Source of the DNA: Cystobacter fuscus
Lineage (GTDB): Bacteria; Myxococcota; Myxococcia; Myxococcales; Myxococcaceae
Length of the DNA: 64,000 nt
Assembly: GCF_002305875.1 (NCBI RefSeq)
Contig: NZ_CP022098.1
Location: 4,402,001-4,466,000, forward strand
Direction of reading: 5' to 3'
A program made the position numbers and the translations under genes. Of this stretch, positions 1-9,380 are shown piece by piece (positions within the stretch are counted from its first letter, which is position 1; every line of letters begins with the position of its first letter). The notes beneath the pieces are model-generated. The model saw only the letters and a program-made list of their open reading frames with translations, was not told where the DNA came from and did no database searches.

Positions 1-2448
1 AACAACTCCTACGGCAATGACATCGTCGGGCTGGCGTGGATCACGTTCGATCCGAGCACGGGGACGGCCGGCGGCGCGACGCAGACGCTCTACGTGGGGG
101 TCGCGGACAAGGAGAACAACATCTTCCGCAGCACGGACGGCGGCGCCACCTGGGAGGCGATTCCCGGCCAGCCCGTCGGCTATCTGCCGCACCATGGTGA
201 GCTTGCCTCCAATGGCAACCTCTACATCTCCTATAGCGATGGCGTCGGGCCCTACGATGGCGCCAAGGGAGATGTCTGGAAGTTCAACACCCAGACGGGT
301 GTCTGGACGAACATCAGCCCCGTGCCGAGCAGCAGCACGGACAACTATTACGGCTACGGTGGTCTCGCCGTCGATGCTCAGCACCCGGACACGCTCGTGG
401 TCGCCACGCTGAACAGCTGGTGGCCGGATGCCAAACTCTTCCGCAGCACGAACGGCGGTGCGACCTGGACGGCGATCTGGGACTGGGATGGCTACCCGAG
501 CCGGAAGCTCCGCTACACGCAAGACATCTCGGGGGCCCCCTGGCTGTCGCTGGGCATCGAGCCCATCCCGCCGACTCCTTCTCCCAAGCTGGGTTGGATG
601 ATCGGGGATCTCGAGATCGATCCCTTCAACTCCAACCGGATGATGTACGGCACGGGCGCGACCCTGTATGGCACGAACAACCTGACGGACTGGGACAGCG
701 GCGGCAAGGTGAACATCTCCGTCATGGCCAGGGGCATCGAGGAAACGGCCATCATGGAGCTGATCAGCCCGCCGGCTGGAGCGCCGCTCCTCAGCGCGAT
801 GGGTGACATTTCCGGCTTCCGTCATGATGACCTGACGGCGCCGCCCGCCAAGACGATGTCCGTGCCGGCGTGGAGCACGACGTACGGCATCGACTACGCG
901 GAGCTCAACCCGGGCTTCACGGTTCGTGTGGGAATGGCGGATTACGCGGCGGATGCCAATGCCAGGTCGGTGGGCCTCTCTCATGACGGGGGAGCGAACT
1001 GGTACAAGGCGTCCTCGGAACCGACGGGAACGAAGGGCGGGGGAACGGTCTCGGTCTCGGCCGACGGCAACGCCATCGTGTGGAGCACGTCGGATGTGGG
1101 GGTGTACTACTCGAAGTCGGGCGGCAATTCCTGGACGGCCAGCAGTGGCATTCCGGCGGGGGCGAAGATCGCTTCCGACCGCGTGAACCCGAGCAGGTTC
1201 TACGCCTACTCGGCCGGCAAGTTCTATCTCAGCACCAACGGAGGCGCCACGTTCACCCAGACGGCCGCGGCGGGCCTTCCCAGCGGCGGCGCCGCCTCGC
1301 TCAAGGCCGTTCCTGGCCGCGAAGGTGACGTCTGGTTCGCTGGTGGCAATGAGACCCCCGGCCCCTACGGTCTGTGGCATTCGACCGATTCCGGCGCGAC
1401 CTTCACGAAGTTGGCGAACGTGCAGGAGGCCGACGGAGTCGGGTTCGGGAAGGCGGCGCCGGGCCAGAGCTACATGGCCCTGTACGTCATCGCCAGGATC
1501 GATGGTGTGCGCGGTTTCTTCCGCTCGGACGATGGGGGCGCTTCCTGGGTGAGGGTGAATGACGCTCAGCATCAATACGCGAGGGTCACGACGATCACCG
1601 GAGATCCGCGGGTGTACGGCCGCGTCTATGTGGGCACGAATGGCCGTGGCATCGTCTATGGCGACCCGGTGGGCGGTACGCCGGACCCGGACCCGGATCC
1701 GGTCAAGCAGTCGACCATCAGCCCGACGAGCTCATCCTTCGACAAGAAGACGGGCAATCAAGCGGACATCACCGTGACGATGACGCTGAACGGGAACACC
1801 TTCGGCGGCATCAAGAATGGCACGGCGACGCTCGTGTCCGGCACGGACTACACCGTCTCCGGCTCGATCGTGACCCTGTCGAAGAGCTATCTGGCCAGGC
1901 AGCCGGTCGGGACGACGAGCCTGACCTTCCAGTTCAGCGCGGGCACGTCCCCCGTTCTGGCCATCACGGTGATCGATACGACCTCCACTGGCTCGGGGAA
2001 CATCAAGGTGCAGATGTACAACGGGTCCACGGCGGCGACCGTCAATGGCATCAGCCCGAGGTTCAAGCTGCTCAATACGGGAACGAGCGCCATCACGCTC
2101 TCGACCGTCAAGCTCCGCTACTACTACACCATCGACGGAGAGCAGGCGCAGAGCTTCTTCTGTGACTGGTCCCATGTGGGTGGCTCGAATGTCACCGGAA
2201 CCTTCGTCAAGATGGCGACACCGGCCACCGGCGCCGATCACTACCTCGAGGTTGGCTTCACGAGTGGGGCAGGCAGCCTCGCGGCCGGGCAGAGCATCGA
2301 GATCCAGATCCGGTTCTCCAAATCCGACTGGAGCAACTACACGCAGTCGGGCGACTACTCCTTTGCCTCGGCGGGCACCACGTATGCGGACTGGAGCAAG
2401 GCGACCGGCTACATCTCTGGCGGCCTCCAGTGGGGCCTCGAGCCCTGA
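1..2448 (+). CDS. Secreted GH74 xyloglucanase with CBM_X2 and CBM3 modules, 5'-truncated
   Basis: The reading frame is open from base 1, so the signal peptide and the start of the catalytic domain lie outside the window; 815 residues remain. Seven Asp-box (BNR) motifs of the type STDGGATW or SxDGGAxW are spaced through residues 35-540, the hallmark of the two seven-bladed propellers of GH74 endo-xyloglucanases. A Pro-Asp linker (PDPDPDP) leads to a CBM_X2/Ig-like module (about 568-660) and a C-terminal family 3 cellulose-binding module (about 666-815) with the typical YYYTIDGE and FCDWSHVG strands. The enzyme should cut plant xyloglucan outside the cell while held on cellulose. A strong hairpin terminator follows. 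The family call is firm; endo versus exo mode cannot be told. Confidence 0.9.
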   Translation, partial: NNSYGNDIVGLAWITFDPSTGTAGGATQTLYVGVADKENNIFRSTDGGATWEAIPGQPVGYLPHHGELASNGNLYISYSDGVGPYDGAKGDVWKFNTQTGVWTNISPVPSSSTDNYYGYGGLAVDAQHPDTLVVATLNSWWPDAKLFRSTNGGATWTAIWDWDGYPSRKLRYTQDISGAPWLSLGIEPIPPTPSPKLGWMIGDLEIDPFNSNRMMYGTGATLYGTNNLTDWDSGGKVNISVMARGIEETAIMELISPPAGAPLLSAMGDISGFRHDDLTAPPAKTMSVPAWSTTYGIDYAELNPGFTVRVGMADYAADANARSVGLSHDGGANWYKASSEPTGTKGGGTVSVSADGNAIVWSTSDVGVYYSKSGGNSWTASSGIPAGAKIASDRVNPSRFYAYSAGKFYLSTNGGATFTQTAAAGLPSGGAASLKAVPGREGDVWFAGGNETPGPYGLWHSTDSGATFTKLANVQEADGVGFGKAAPGQSYMALYVIARIDGVRGFFRSDDGGASWVRVNDAQHQYARVTTITGDPRVYGRVYVGTNGRGIVYGDPVGGTPDPDPDPVKQSTISPTSSSFDKKTGNQADITVTMTLNGNTFGGIKNGTATLVSGTDYTVSGSIVTLSKSYLARQPVGTTSLTFQFSAGTSPVLAITVIDTTSTGSGNIKVQMYNGSTAATVNGISPRFKLLNTGTSAITLSTVKLRYYYTIDGEQAQSFFCDWSHVGGSNVTGTFVKMATPATGADHYLEVGFTSGAGSLAAGQSIEIQIRFSKSDWSNYTQSGDYSFASAGTTYADWSKATGYISGGLQWGLEP

Positions 2449-2466
2449 CACCCTGATGTGAACGTC

Positions 2467-2502
2467 CCGGCCCGGAGCGGACTTCCTTCCGCTCCGGGCC
2501 GG
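2467..2502. terminator. Hairpin between the xyloglucanase and the ABA4-like gene
   Basis: Two perfect 14-base arms (2467-2480 and 2489-2502) enclose an 8-base loop. It starts 19 bases after the xyloglucanase stop and lies between convergent genes. There is no U-run, so it may act as a bidirectional, factor-assisted terminator. Confidence 0.7.
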
Positions 2503-2544
2503 TGTGCCCTCGATGACAGCCGCCGTGTGTGCATCGGCGTCTCG

Positions 2545-3015
2545 TCATCCGTTTTGCCGTGGTGCCTCGGATTCCTCGTGGAGGGTGAGCGCCCCGCGCA
2601 TGAAGAAGCGGAGGACGAGGTACACCAGGAGCCCCGTCGGGCCATACATCATGGTCAACAGGACACAGGGAGCCACCGCCAGATGGGGAAGTCCGCGACG
2701 CCCCGCATCCCGGACGATCCACGCGCCCACGAACAGGTCGAACGCCAGGTAGTGGATCCAGCAGAGCACCGCCACCCAGGGGTCGCTGAAGAGCAGCATG
2801 GCGCCCCGAAGGCTCGCCGCGCTGGCCCCTTCAGGGATGGACGCACTCAGGTTCAAACCCAACATCAGGCCGAGATGCGCCACGCCCAGCATGACGGGTA
2901 TCAGTACGGAATGGACCAGCCGACGGGTCCACTTCCAACGCGGTGCGAACAGCAGCAGCGCCCACGCGGGAAACACACCATAGTTGAAGAGGTTGAATAC
3001 GGTTTCGACTCTCAT
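2545..3015 (-). CDS. ABA4-like (DUF4281) integral membrane protein
   Basis: A 156-residue protein with about four hydrophobic segments. The segment near residue 88, WIHYLAFDLFVGAW followed by RDA, matches the signature of the ABA4-like/DUF4281 family, named after the plant neoxanthin-synthesis factor; bacterial members have no proven activity. The frame is open further upstream, but the start at 3015 is preferred because GGAGG lies six bases before ATG and the upstream extension is Arg-rich shadow sequence. It converges on the xyloglucanase gene and has no carotenoid gene beside it here. The family call is good; any role in carotenoid or lipid chemistry is inference. Confidence 0.72.
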   Translation of the reverse strand: MRVETVFNLFNYGVFPAWALLLFAPRWKWTRRLVHSVLIPVMLGVAHLGLMLGLNLSASIPEGASAASLRGAMLLFSDPWVAVLCWIHYLAFDLFVGAWIVRDAGRRGLPHLAVAPCVLLTMMYGPTGLLVYLVLRFFMRGALTLHEESEAPRQNG

Positions 3016-3497
3016 ACAGCCCTCCAGTTGGGCACTGCGGATGGGGATGGCGGATGCATGGACGTGGCGAATGAGAGCCGTGACATGGGTTGCCTCTCGG
3101 GCTGCTCGGCCCGTCGGACGACGGGCGGCGAGCGAGCGCGAGGCAGCCACCCGCCGGTGAGCGGCGGGGCCTCGGAGCGTTCGCTTGTCAGGTAGCCTCA
3201 CTCCGCCGTCACCCGCTCACGACGTGAACTCCCGCGGAAACCCGTGGAGCGTCGTCGCGATGGTGCAATCGGGCGGCCAATGGGCAACCGGCCTACCAGG
3301 AGCGATAGGCGATTCACCTCGAAAGGCCGCGTGGCGGAGGATGTTTAGCGAGAGGAGATCATGGGAGACGCGGGGGACGCGTCGAAAAGGAAGGTACACC
3401 TCGTCGCCGGATTTGCAATGGCTTTTTCGCGGAGAGCTTCCCGGCAGACGGCGGCCTGGAGACTGGCGCCGAGCGCGTGACGCGGGAGAATCCAACC
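3016..3497. other. Intergenic region, no gene seen
   Basis: It separates the divergent ABA4-like and GNAT genes. Open frames here have poor codon quality. No tRNA, repeat or clear promoter was found; the divergent promoters presumably lie in it. Confidence 0.6.
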
Positions 3498-4364
3498 ATG
3501 ACAACCCCTGCCGTCGTGGAAATCGACCACCGCGACCCCGCGCTGCGATCCGCCTTCTGTGACTATGTGCCTCGGGTCTTCCGTACCGTGGACTTCCGGC
3601 GTTGGTGCGAGTGGGGTGAATGGAACGATGACTATCGAGCCTTCTCGGTGCTCGACGAGGGGCGCGTGGTGGCCAATGCCTCGGTGATGCGCATGCGGCT
3701 GCGGGTCGAGGGCCGCGAGGTCATCGGCTACCAGCTCGGCGCGGTCGGCTGCGTGCCCTCTCACCGGGGCAGGGGGCTGTCGCGGGTGGTGATGCGGGCG
3801 GCGCTCGAGTCTTGCGGCGAAGCGCCGGTGCTGTTGTTCGCCAACAAGAACGTGCTCGGCTTCTATCCGCGCTTCGGGTTCACGCCTCGGGCGCAGGCGT
3901 TGTTCGGCGCGGCGTTCCACGCGGTGCCTGGAGGTGAGCCCGCGCCGGTGCTCGAGTTGGCGGAGGCCCACGTGCGCTCGGGACTGGTCTCTTTGTCCGA
4001 AGAGGGGCTCGTGGTGACCGAGCACTTTGGCTCACGCGGCCATGCGAGGATCGCGAGCTGGTATGCGGCGAATGCCTTTTCCCGGCCGCTGCGCCAACTG
4101 CACGCGGATGCCTGGGTGTTCGCCGGTGTCGAGGATGGCACGCTCTACATCGACGACATCTTCGCGCGTGAGCCCTTCGACCTGCGGCCCTACATCCCGC
4201 GATTGATTGACCAGCCCATCACGGCGGTCCATTTCGGCTTCACGCCCGAGCGCTGGTGGCCTCGGGCGGATGTCGTCGGAGAGGACATGGAGGCCGACCT
4301 CTTCGTGCGCGGCCTGGAACTGCCGCCCGGGCCTCATCGGTTTCCGGTGATGGCACGAACCTGA
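3498..4364 (+). CDS. GNAT family N-acetyltransferase
   Basis: A 288-residue cytosolic protein. Residues 40-130 form the GNAT fold: strands around DEGRVVANASVM, then the acetyl-CoA loop VPSHRGRGLSRVVM (residues 87-100), which fits the R/QxxGxG/A motif, then a NKNVLGFYPRFGF strand typical of the C-terminal half of the domain. About 150 further residues make a second domain, as in two-domain (Eis-like) acetyltransferases. The start at 3498 is chosen over the GTG at 3477 because GGGAGA lies eight bases before it. The substrate is unknown. The gene converges on the regulator/glyoxalase scar. Confidence 0.8.
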   Translation: MTTPAVVEIDHRDPALRSAFCDYVPRVFRTVDFRRWCEWGEWNDDYRAFSVLDEGRVVANASVMRMRLRVEGREVIGYQLGAVGCVPSHRGRGLSRVVMRAALESCGEAPVLLFANKNVLGFYPRFGFTPRAQALFGAAFHAVPGGEPAPVLELAEAHVRSGLVSLSEEGLVVTEHFGSRGHARIASWYAANAFSRPLRQLHADAWVFAGVEDGTLYIDDIFAREPFDLRPYIPRLIDQPITAVHFGFTPERWWPRADVVGEDMEADLFVRGLELPPGPHRFPVMART

Positions 4365-4406
4365 CGCCTTGGCTCCGACGAGCCGCGGCATTGGGCTGCT
4401 CTTGGT

Positions 4407-4724
4407 CTAACGCGGATTGTTGGCCGGGACGAAGGGGCGGAGGCGATGCCCATCCGGATCCTCGACCACGAAAGTGAAGCCGAAGTCCATGTCCGTGGGC
4501 TCCTGCACCACCTTGAGGCCGAGCCTGGTCCACTCGGCATAGGTCGCGCGGACGGCATCCTTGCTCTCTTCGCTGAACGAGATTTCGACGCCGCCAGCGG
4601 GCTTCGGTGTCGGCTCCATCTCGTTGGCGAGCCAGAGGCCGATCTTCAGGCCAGTCGGAAGTACATAGCTGAGTTCGCACCACGCGGCGAGCACCAGCAC
4701 CTTGTCGAAGAAGCCGATCACCAA
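4407..4724 (-). pseudogene. VOC/glyoxalase-family remnant, N-terminus deleted
   Basis: About 105 residues match the second half of a VOC (glyoxalase/bleomycin-resistance) protein: PTGLKIGLW, GGVEISFS, PTDMDFGFTFVVEDPDGH and a FVPAN end. Full members have about 120-130 residues; the first beta-alpha element with its first metal ligand is missing. The usable start is a TTG inside the end of the upstream regulator fragment. The frame overlaps that of the regulator out of phase, so a deletion appears to have removed the end of the regulator and the start of this gene together. A functional protein is unlikely. Confidence 0.7.
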
Positions 4725-4974
4725 TGGCCAGAACCAGCGCCTCGAGCTCGTCGGCCGAGAACATCAGGGGCGGTAGGGTGAAGCCGGGGCGCAGCACGTA
4801 CCCGAGGCCCGGTTCACCCTGGATGTCGGCGCCCTGCGCCTGCAACGTCGCGATATCGCGATAGAGGGTGCGGATGGAAATACCGAGTTCCTCGGCCAGC
4901 GCCGGGCCGGTGATCGGCGCGCGGTGGCGGCGCAGCAACTGGATGAGATCGAGCAGGCGAGAGGCACGGGACAT
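4713..4974 (-). pseudogene. YafY/DeoR-type HTH regulator, truncated after the DNA-binding domain
   Basis: The first 85-90 residues form a clean helix-turn-helix of the YafY/HTH_11 type: RLLDLIQLLRRH, then LAEELGISIRTLYRDI, then the GYVLRPGF wing. The WYL or effector part that normally follows is absent. Near 4715 the frame runs out of recognisable sequence and into the glyoxalase remnant in another phase. YafY-type regulators often sit just before a VOC gene that they control, so the two fragments were probably neighbours in one operon. A short product that still binds DNA remains possible. Confidence 0.72.
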
Positions 4975-5032
4975 GGGGGGAAGGTACCAGGCCGATTGCG
5001 CGGGCTTGGGCGGCGCCGAGTGGCTCCTGGAC

Positions 5033-7330
5033 TCAGCTCTTCTTCAGAAAACGAAAGCCGAGCGCCGAGAGCAGCAGGAGGACCGCCATGGGCACGTCCC
5101 CATCCTGGCCCGCGGCGCAGCCACAGCCCGAACTCGGAGGAGACGATGGCTGCTGGTCGGTCACGAGCACGGTGACGGTGTCCTCGCTGCTTTTTCCGCG
5201 GCCGTCCGTCACCTGGAGCCGGAAGGTGAGTGCCGTCTCCTCGTCCACGTCGGGCGTGTTGAACATGGCCCTCGGGCCCGCCAGGATGAGGTTCACCGTG
5301 GGACCGTCCACCTGGGTCCAGGTGTAGCTCAGGTCGGTGCCCTTCGAGTCCGAGCCGTTGAGCGTCACCCCACTGCCTTCACGCACGCGCTGGTCCGCAC
5401 CCGCCCGGGCCTCTATCGACGCGTCCAGGACGGGCACGATCACCTTCACCGGTGTGCTCTCCAGCTTTCCATCGCTCACGATGAGCTGGAAGCTCAGCTC
5501 CGTCCTCTTGTCCACGTTGGGCGCGGTGAAGGAGGGCGAGGCCGTGTCTTTGTCGCTCAGAGAGACGATGGTGCCGCCCGTCTGCTTCCACTTGTAGACG
5601 AACGCGGTCTCCCCATCCTCATCCGTGGCGCTCCCCTCGAGCGTCACGCGAGTCCCCTCGTCCACCGCCTCCACCGGCTTCACCGAGGCCACCGGCGCAT
5701 GCTCGCGGTTGTTCACCTTCACGGTGACGGTGAATGGGGCGCTCGACTCCTCGCTGTCGTTGGCGACGACCTGGAAGGTGAGCACGAGCGTCTCCTTCAC
5801 CTCGGGTGCGACGAAGGTGGCCTTCGTCGTGGTGGCACCGTCCAGGGAGACGGCGGGCGTACCCACCTGCGTCCATTGGTAGCTGAGGGGGTCCCCGTCA
5901 GCGTCCGTGCCCGAGGCCTCCAGGGTCACCGATTCCAGCTCGAAGACGCTCAGTTCCGGTTTGGCTGTCACCGTGGGCGCGTGGTTGCCTTCGGGGAGGT
6001 CGCGCACCCGCACGGTCACCGAGTCTGGCGGGCTCGTGTTCACCTCATCGCGCACCCGCAGCTCGAATCGGAGATCCGTGTCCGCCGTCACCTTGGGCGA
6101 GGCGAAGGTGGGGTTGGGCACGCTCGCGTCACTGAGCGTCACGAGCGGGCCTCCGACCTGCTTCCACTCGTAGGTGAGCTTGCGGCCCTCGGGGTCCGTT
6201 CCGCTGCCAGCGAGTGTCACCAGGCGCCGCTCGTTGACGATCTGATCCGGGCCCGCGTTCGCCACCGGCACCCGGTTGAGGCACACGCCCCGGTGCGCCC
6301 CCATCGAGCTGAAGGGCGTGTTCACCAGCCCCTCGAACTGGAGGTCATCCAGGTCCCAGCCCGTGGCGCCCGTGTCGAGGTCCGTGCCGATGCGGAAGCG
6401 GATGAGCACCGTCTTCCCGGCATGGTTGGTACCGAGGTCGGCGGTGGCCGGAGCGAACGCGGGGTAGCCGGGACTCTGGCCTCCATATGCTGGCAGGCCC
6501 CCGATCGGGTTCTGCCCCGACTTCTCGAGGGTCGCGTTGTAGGTGGGGTCTACCCAGGTGCCAATATCCACCCAGGTCCGCCCTGCATCCTCGCTCAGCT
6601 CGATGACGGCGCCGTCGTAGAAGGAGTTCGAGCCGGGCGCCGCCTCGAAGACGTAGCGGTGCTGGAAGGTGAACCGGAATGCCTTCGTCTCCGACACCTG
6701 GAGGGGAGGCGAGACGAGCGCGAGGTCTCCGGCCACCTTGTTGTTCGGTCCGCGGAAGAACCAGTTCGTGCCCGTCGAATCGAGCTGGCGCGTCCACTGT
6801 GAGAGGCTCGTCGGGCTGGCCGTGATGGTCCACGGATGATCGGGTGCCTCCACCGTCTCGAGGGTGCTCGTCCCCGGCAGATAGTCCGTGTTCACCCGGT
6901 ACACCGCCGTGTGCGTCTTGTCCCCAGGCACCTGCTGCTCTTTATCGCGGTAGTCGATGCGCAGGGAGACGTCGCGTGGCTTGGCGGAACCCACGAGCTT
7001 CATCGTCAGCTCCGCGCTGGTGAGCTTGCCTGGCTCCGAGGCGGGAAAGGTCACCTCCTGTCCCTTGGGGAAGGAGACGTCCGGGTCCACGCTGGAGAGC
7101 GTCATGCTCGTCTGAGTGAGCTTCTCGGTGCCGTTGTTGCGCAGCGTGACGTGCACGCGCGCGGTCTCGCCCGTGTCGAGCACTCCGTCATCGTCACAGG
7201 AGTCCGCCGTCCCCGTGGAATCGAGCAGCTCCACGCTGACGAACGTCACGTCCTTGCCCGTGGCGAAGCTGAAGGCTTCCACCGGAGCGAGCAGGAGGAG
7301 ACCCACCACTGCGGCGACGCATGGTTTCAA
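5033..7330 (-). CDS. MYXO-CTERM surface protein with five PKD/K319L-like repeats
   Basis: A 765-residue exported protein starting at TTG, with GGAGG seven bases upstream. Residues 1-20 are a signal peptide ending near VEAFS. Residues 25-150 resemble a CARDB/DUF11-like domain (DDGVLDTGE, VTLRNNGT). Residues 170-340 form a jelly-roll domain like those of M6/M36 peptidase tails (ELSEDAGRTWVDIG, WDLDDLQFEG). From about residue 350, five Ig-like PKD/REJ repeats each carry a YxWxQ core and an AxDGxxxS-type turn. The end, SGCGC, then a hydrophobic segment, then basic residues, is a MYXO-CTERM sorting signal. The protein is expected to be processed by a myxosortase and kept at or released from the cell surface. 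The ligand is unknown. Confidence 0.85.
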   Translation of the reverse strand: MKPCVAAVVGLLLLAPVEAFSFATGKDVTFVSVELLDSTGTADSCDDDGVLDTGETARVHVTLRNNGTEKLTQTSMTLSSVDPDVSFPKGQEVTFPASEPGKLTSAELTMKLVGSAKPRDVSLRIDYRDKEQQVPGDKTHTAVYRVNTDYLPGTSTLETVEAPDHPWTITASPTSLSQWTRQLDSTGTNWFFRGPNNKVAGDLALVSPPLQVSETKAFRFTFQHRYVFEAAPGSNSFYDGAVIELSEDAGRTWVDIGTWVDPTYNATLEKSGQNPIGGLPAYGGQSPGYPAFAPATADLGTNHAGKTVLIRFRIGTDLDTGATGWDLDDLQFEGLVNTPFSSMGAHRGVCLNRVPVANAGPDQIVNERRLVTLAGSGTDPEGRKLTYEWKQVGGPLVTLSDASVPNPTFASPKVTADTDLRFELRVRDEVNTSPPDSVTVRVRDLPEGNHAPTVTAKPELSVFELESVTLEASGTDADGDPLSYQWTQVGTPAVSLDGATTTKATFVAPEVKETLVLTFQVVANDSEESSAPFTVTVKVNNREHAPVASVKPVEAVDEGTRVTLEGSATDEDGETAFVYKWKQTGGTIVSLSDKDTASPSFTAPNVDKRTELSFQLIVSDGKLESTPVKVIVPVLDASIEARAGADQRVREGSGVTLNGSDSKGTDLSYTWTQVDGPTVNLILAGPRAMFNTPDVDEETALTFRLQVTDGRGKSSEDTVTVLVTDQQPSSPPSSGCGCAAGQDGDVPMAVLLLLSALGFRFLKKS

Positions 7331-7532
7331 AGTACGGCCTCCAGGGTTCAGGCGCGAGCCCCGATTCTAGCCCCCTGGCTCGAGAATTTCACAGGAGGGA
7401 AGCCCTCGCTCCGACAACCCGGGGACCCCCAGGGAGCCGCTGCTGGAGGTGGCCTCGTCCCGAGTCTGGTAACGTGGGCTGTACCCACGTGACGCGGGTC
7501 CGGCTCACGGGCCCTGCACGGGGGGAATCCGC

Positions 7533-9308
7533 ATGGACACTCGACCCGAGGTCGTTCGTTTTCGTACCCCCGCCGAGAGCGGAGAGGCGCGTGAGGTCGC
7601 CGCCTGGCGCGTGGGCCCGGACCTCTACCTGACGGCTTGCTCCCACTTGCTGGGAGCTCAGCACCGGGACGTGCGGCGCGTGGTGGTCCGAGCAGCCGGG
7701 CAGGCGGAGCAGGTGCTCGTCCTGACATCGGATGACGAGGCCAATCTGGCGCTGTTGGCCCCCGCGGTGGAGGGCGGCGCTCCGATTGGCGGCTCGGACC
7801 TCGTCGTCGAGGTACTGGGGACCACGGCGGACGCGAAGGATCAGTGGTCCCTGTTGGCGGATGCGCCGATGGAGAGTGCGAGCTGCCTCGTGCACCTCTC
7901 CTCCGCGCAGGGCGGACAGCCTTTCCTGGGCCGGCTCCGCCCGGAGGGGGACGTGCTGGAGGTGACGACGAGCCCGGATGCCGGCGTGGACATGCGGGAG
8001 CTGCCGGGCTGCCCCGTGGTGCGGGGTGGCAAGGTGGTGGGGCTGGTGACCCAGCGGACGCGAGAGGAGGGCCGGGTGCTCGCCGTCACGGCCTCGACCC
8101 TCCTGTCTCTCTGGAACCGGCGATGTGGTGCCGGACAGCAGGGATGGCGGCAGCGGAGCTTCGCCTATGGGACCATCAAGCTGTTCGTGGCGGCCATCGC
8201 GGACGCGGAGGTCTGGAAGCGCGAACTCTCCTCCGTGGACCCTCGGCTGGCGTTGGACTTCGGGGCCTACCAGCTCTCGGTGCAGCAGGCCCAGCAGATG
8301 CCTCTGCTCATCTTCCTGCTGCGATGCTTGTTGGGGCCGCTCGTCACGGTGCTCCTGTTCGATCTGGCGCTCACGGGCCAGTTCCTCGTCTACGCCGACG
8401 TGTTTCCCCCTGGAGTGATGGCGGGGATGACGCGGGAGCTCACGATGTCCTACTGCATCGCGATCGTGGGAGCGCTGGGGCTCAGCCTGCTCACGGGGGT
8501 GGGAGCCGCCGTGGGCGCGGCGACGTTGGGAGGCCTCGCGGGCGCGGTCGCGGTGCTCGTGTCGATCCCCTTGAGGGAGAGCTCCTGGATCGTGGCGGGC
8601 ATCACCCTGGGCACCATGTGTGGGACGGCCTGTGGTGTGCTGTGGATGCAGCGGGCCGAAACCCGAGTCATGCCCACCCGGGATCAGGTGCTGGCGGTGG
8701 CGTGGGGACTGGCGGAGAGCCTCGTCCTGGTCGCCTCGCTGAGCCTCATCAGCCTCCAATTCGTCCAGGCCCAGCTGTACTGGGGCATGGAGCGGGAGCG
8801 GGCGATGGGGGCCGTGCTCGGCCTGCTGCTCGTCACCCCTTGCTTGCTGGCCTTCTTCCTGCGGCGGCGGGAGGCGCCAGGGCAATGGTTCGGGACCGTC
8901 CTGCTGGGCATGGTCGCGGTGTTCGCCTTTCTCGGGGCCGTCCTCCAGCCCATCCTGGCCAGCTCCACTTCCTCCACTCTCGCGTTCGGCATGAGCGTGG
9001 GCCTGCTGGCGGGAGTCGCCGTCTGTGGGCTCTTCAGCATGATGCATGCCCTGGCGGAGAACTTTGGCGCGGGCCCGTGGAGCGACCTGACTCCCGTTCT
9101 GGGCAACTGCCTGCTGCTGCCGCTGCTGGGCCTCGCGTACGCGGGCTCGGCGGGGCTGTTCCTGTCCCGTCTCTCCTGGTGCCTGCTCACCAGTGGCCTG
9201 CTGAGCTTCGTGCTGGTCACCGTCCGCAAGTGGGTGCCGATCCGGGCGCGTTACGTCGGCGCCGGCCAGCGTGGCTCGGGGCCAGGGGTCAGCTCGGGCG
9301 TGTCGTAG
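7533..9308 (+). CDS. Pseudoprotease-like domain fused to a polytopic membrane protein
   Basis: 591 residues, ATG start behind GGGGGAA. Residues 20-175 look like a trypsin-like fold with the landmarks in order: LTACSHLL (His38 position), DDEANLALL (Asp position filled by Asn71) and LPGCPVVRGGKVVGLV, where the catalytic Ser position of the usual SGxPVV motif is Pro158. The triad is therefore broken. From about residue 245 there are roughly ten hydrophobic helices to the end, with no transporter motif I recognise. It may be a sensor or scaffold in the inner membrane. The fold of the first domain is inference from motif order. Confidence 0.55.
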   Translation: MDTRPEVVRFRTPAESGEAREVAAWRVGPDLYLTACSHLLGAQHRDVRRVVVRAAGQAEQVLVLTSDDEANLALLAPAVEGGAPIGGSDLVVEVLGTTADAKDQWSLLADAPMESASCLVHLSSAQGGQPFLGRLRPEGDVLEVTTSPDAGVDMRELPGCPVVRGGKVVGLVTQRTREEGRVLAVTASTLLSLWNRRCGAGQQGWRQRSFAYGTIKLFVAAIADAEVWKRELSSVDPRLALDFGAYQLSVQQAQQMPLLIFLLRCLLGPLVTVLLFDLALTGQFLVYADVFPPGVMAGMTRELTMSYCIAIVGALGLSLLTGVGAAVGAATLGGLAGAVAVLVSIPLRESSWIVAGITLGTMCGTACGVLWMQRAETRVMPTRDQVLAVAWGLAESLVLVASLSLISLQFVQAQLYWGMERERAMGAVLGLLLVTPCLLAFFLRRREAPGQWFGTVLLGMVAVFAFLGAVLQPILASSTSSTLAFGMSVGLLAGVAVCGLFSMMHALAENFGAGPWSDLTPVLGNCLLLPLLGLAYAGSAGLFLSRLSWCLLTSGLLSFVLVTVRKWVPIRARYVGAGQRGSGPGVSSGVS

Positions 9309-9380
9309 CGAGCCACCGGGAACTCCCGGGGTGGCGGCGTCAGCGTGTGCCCTGGGCTTTGCGCTGGGACGGAGGGAACC

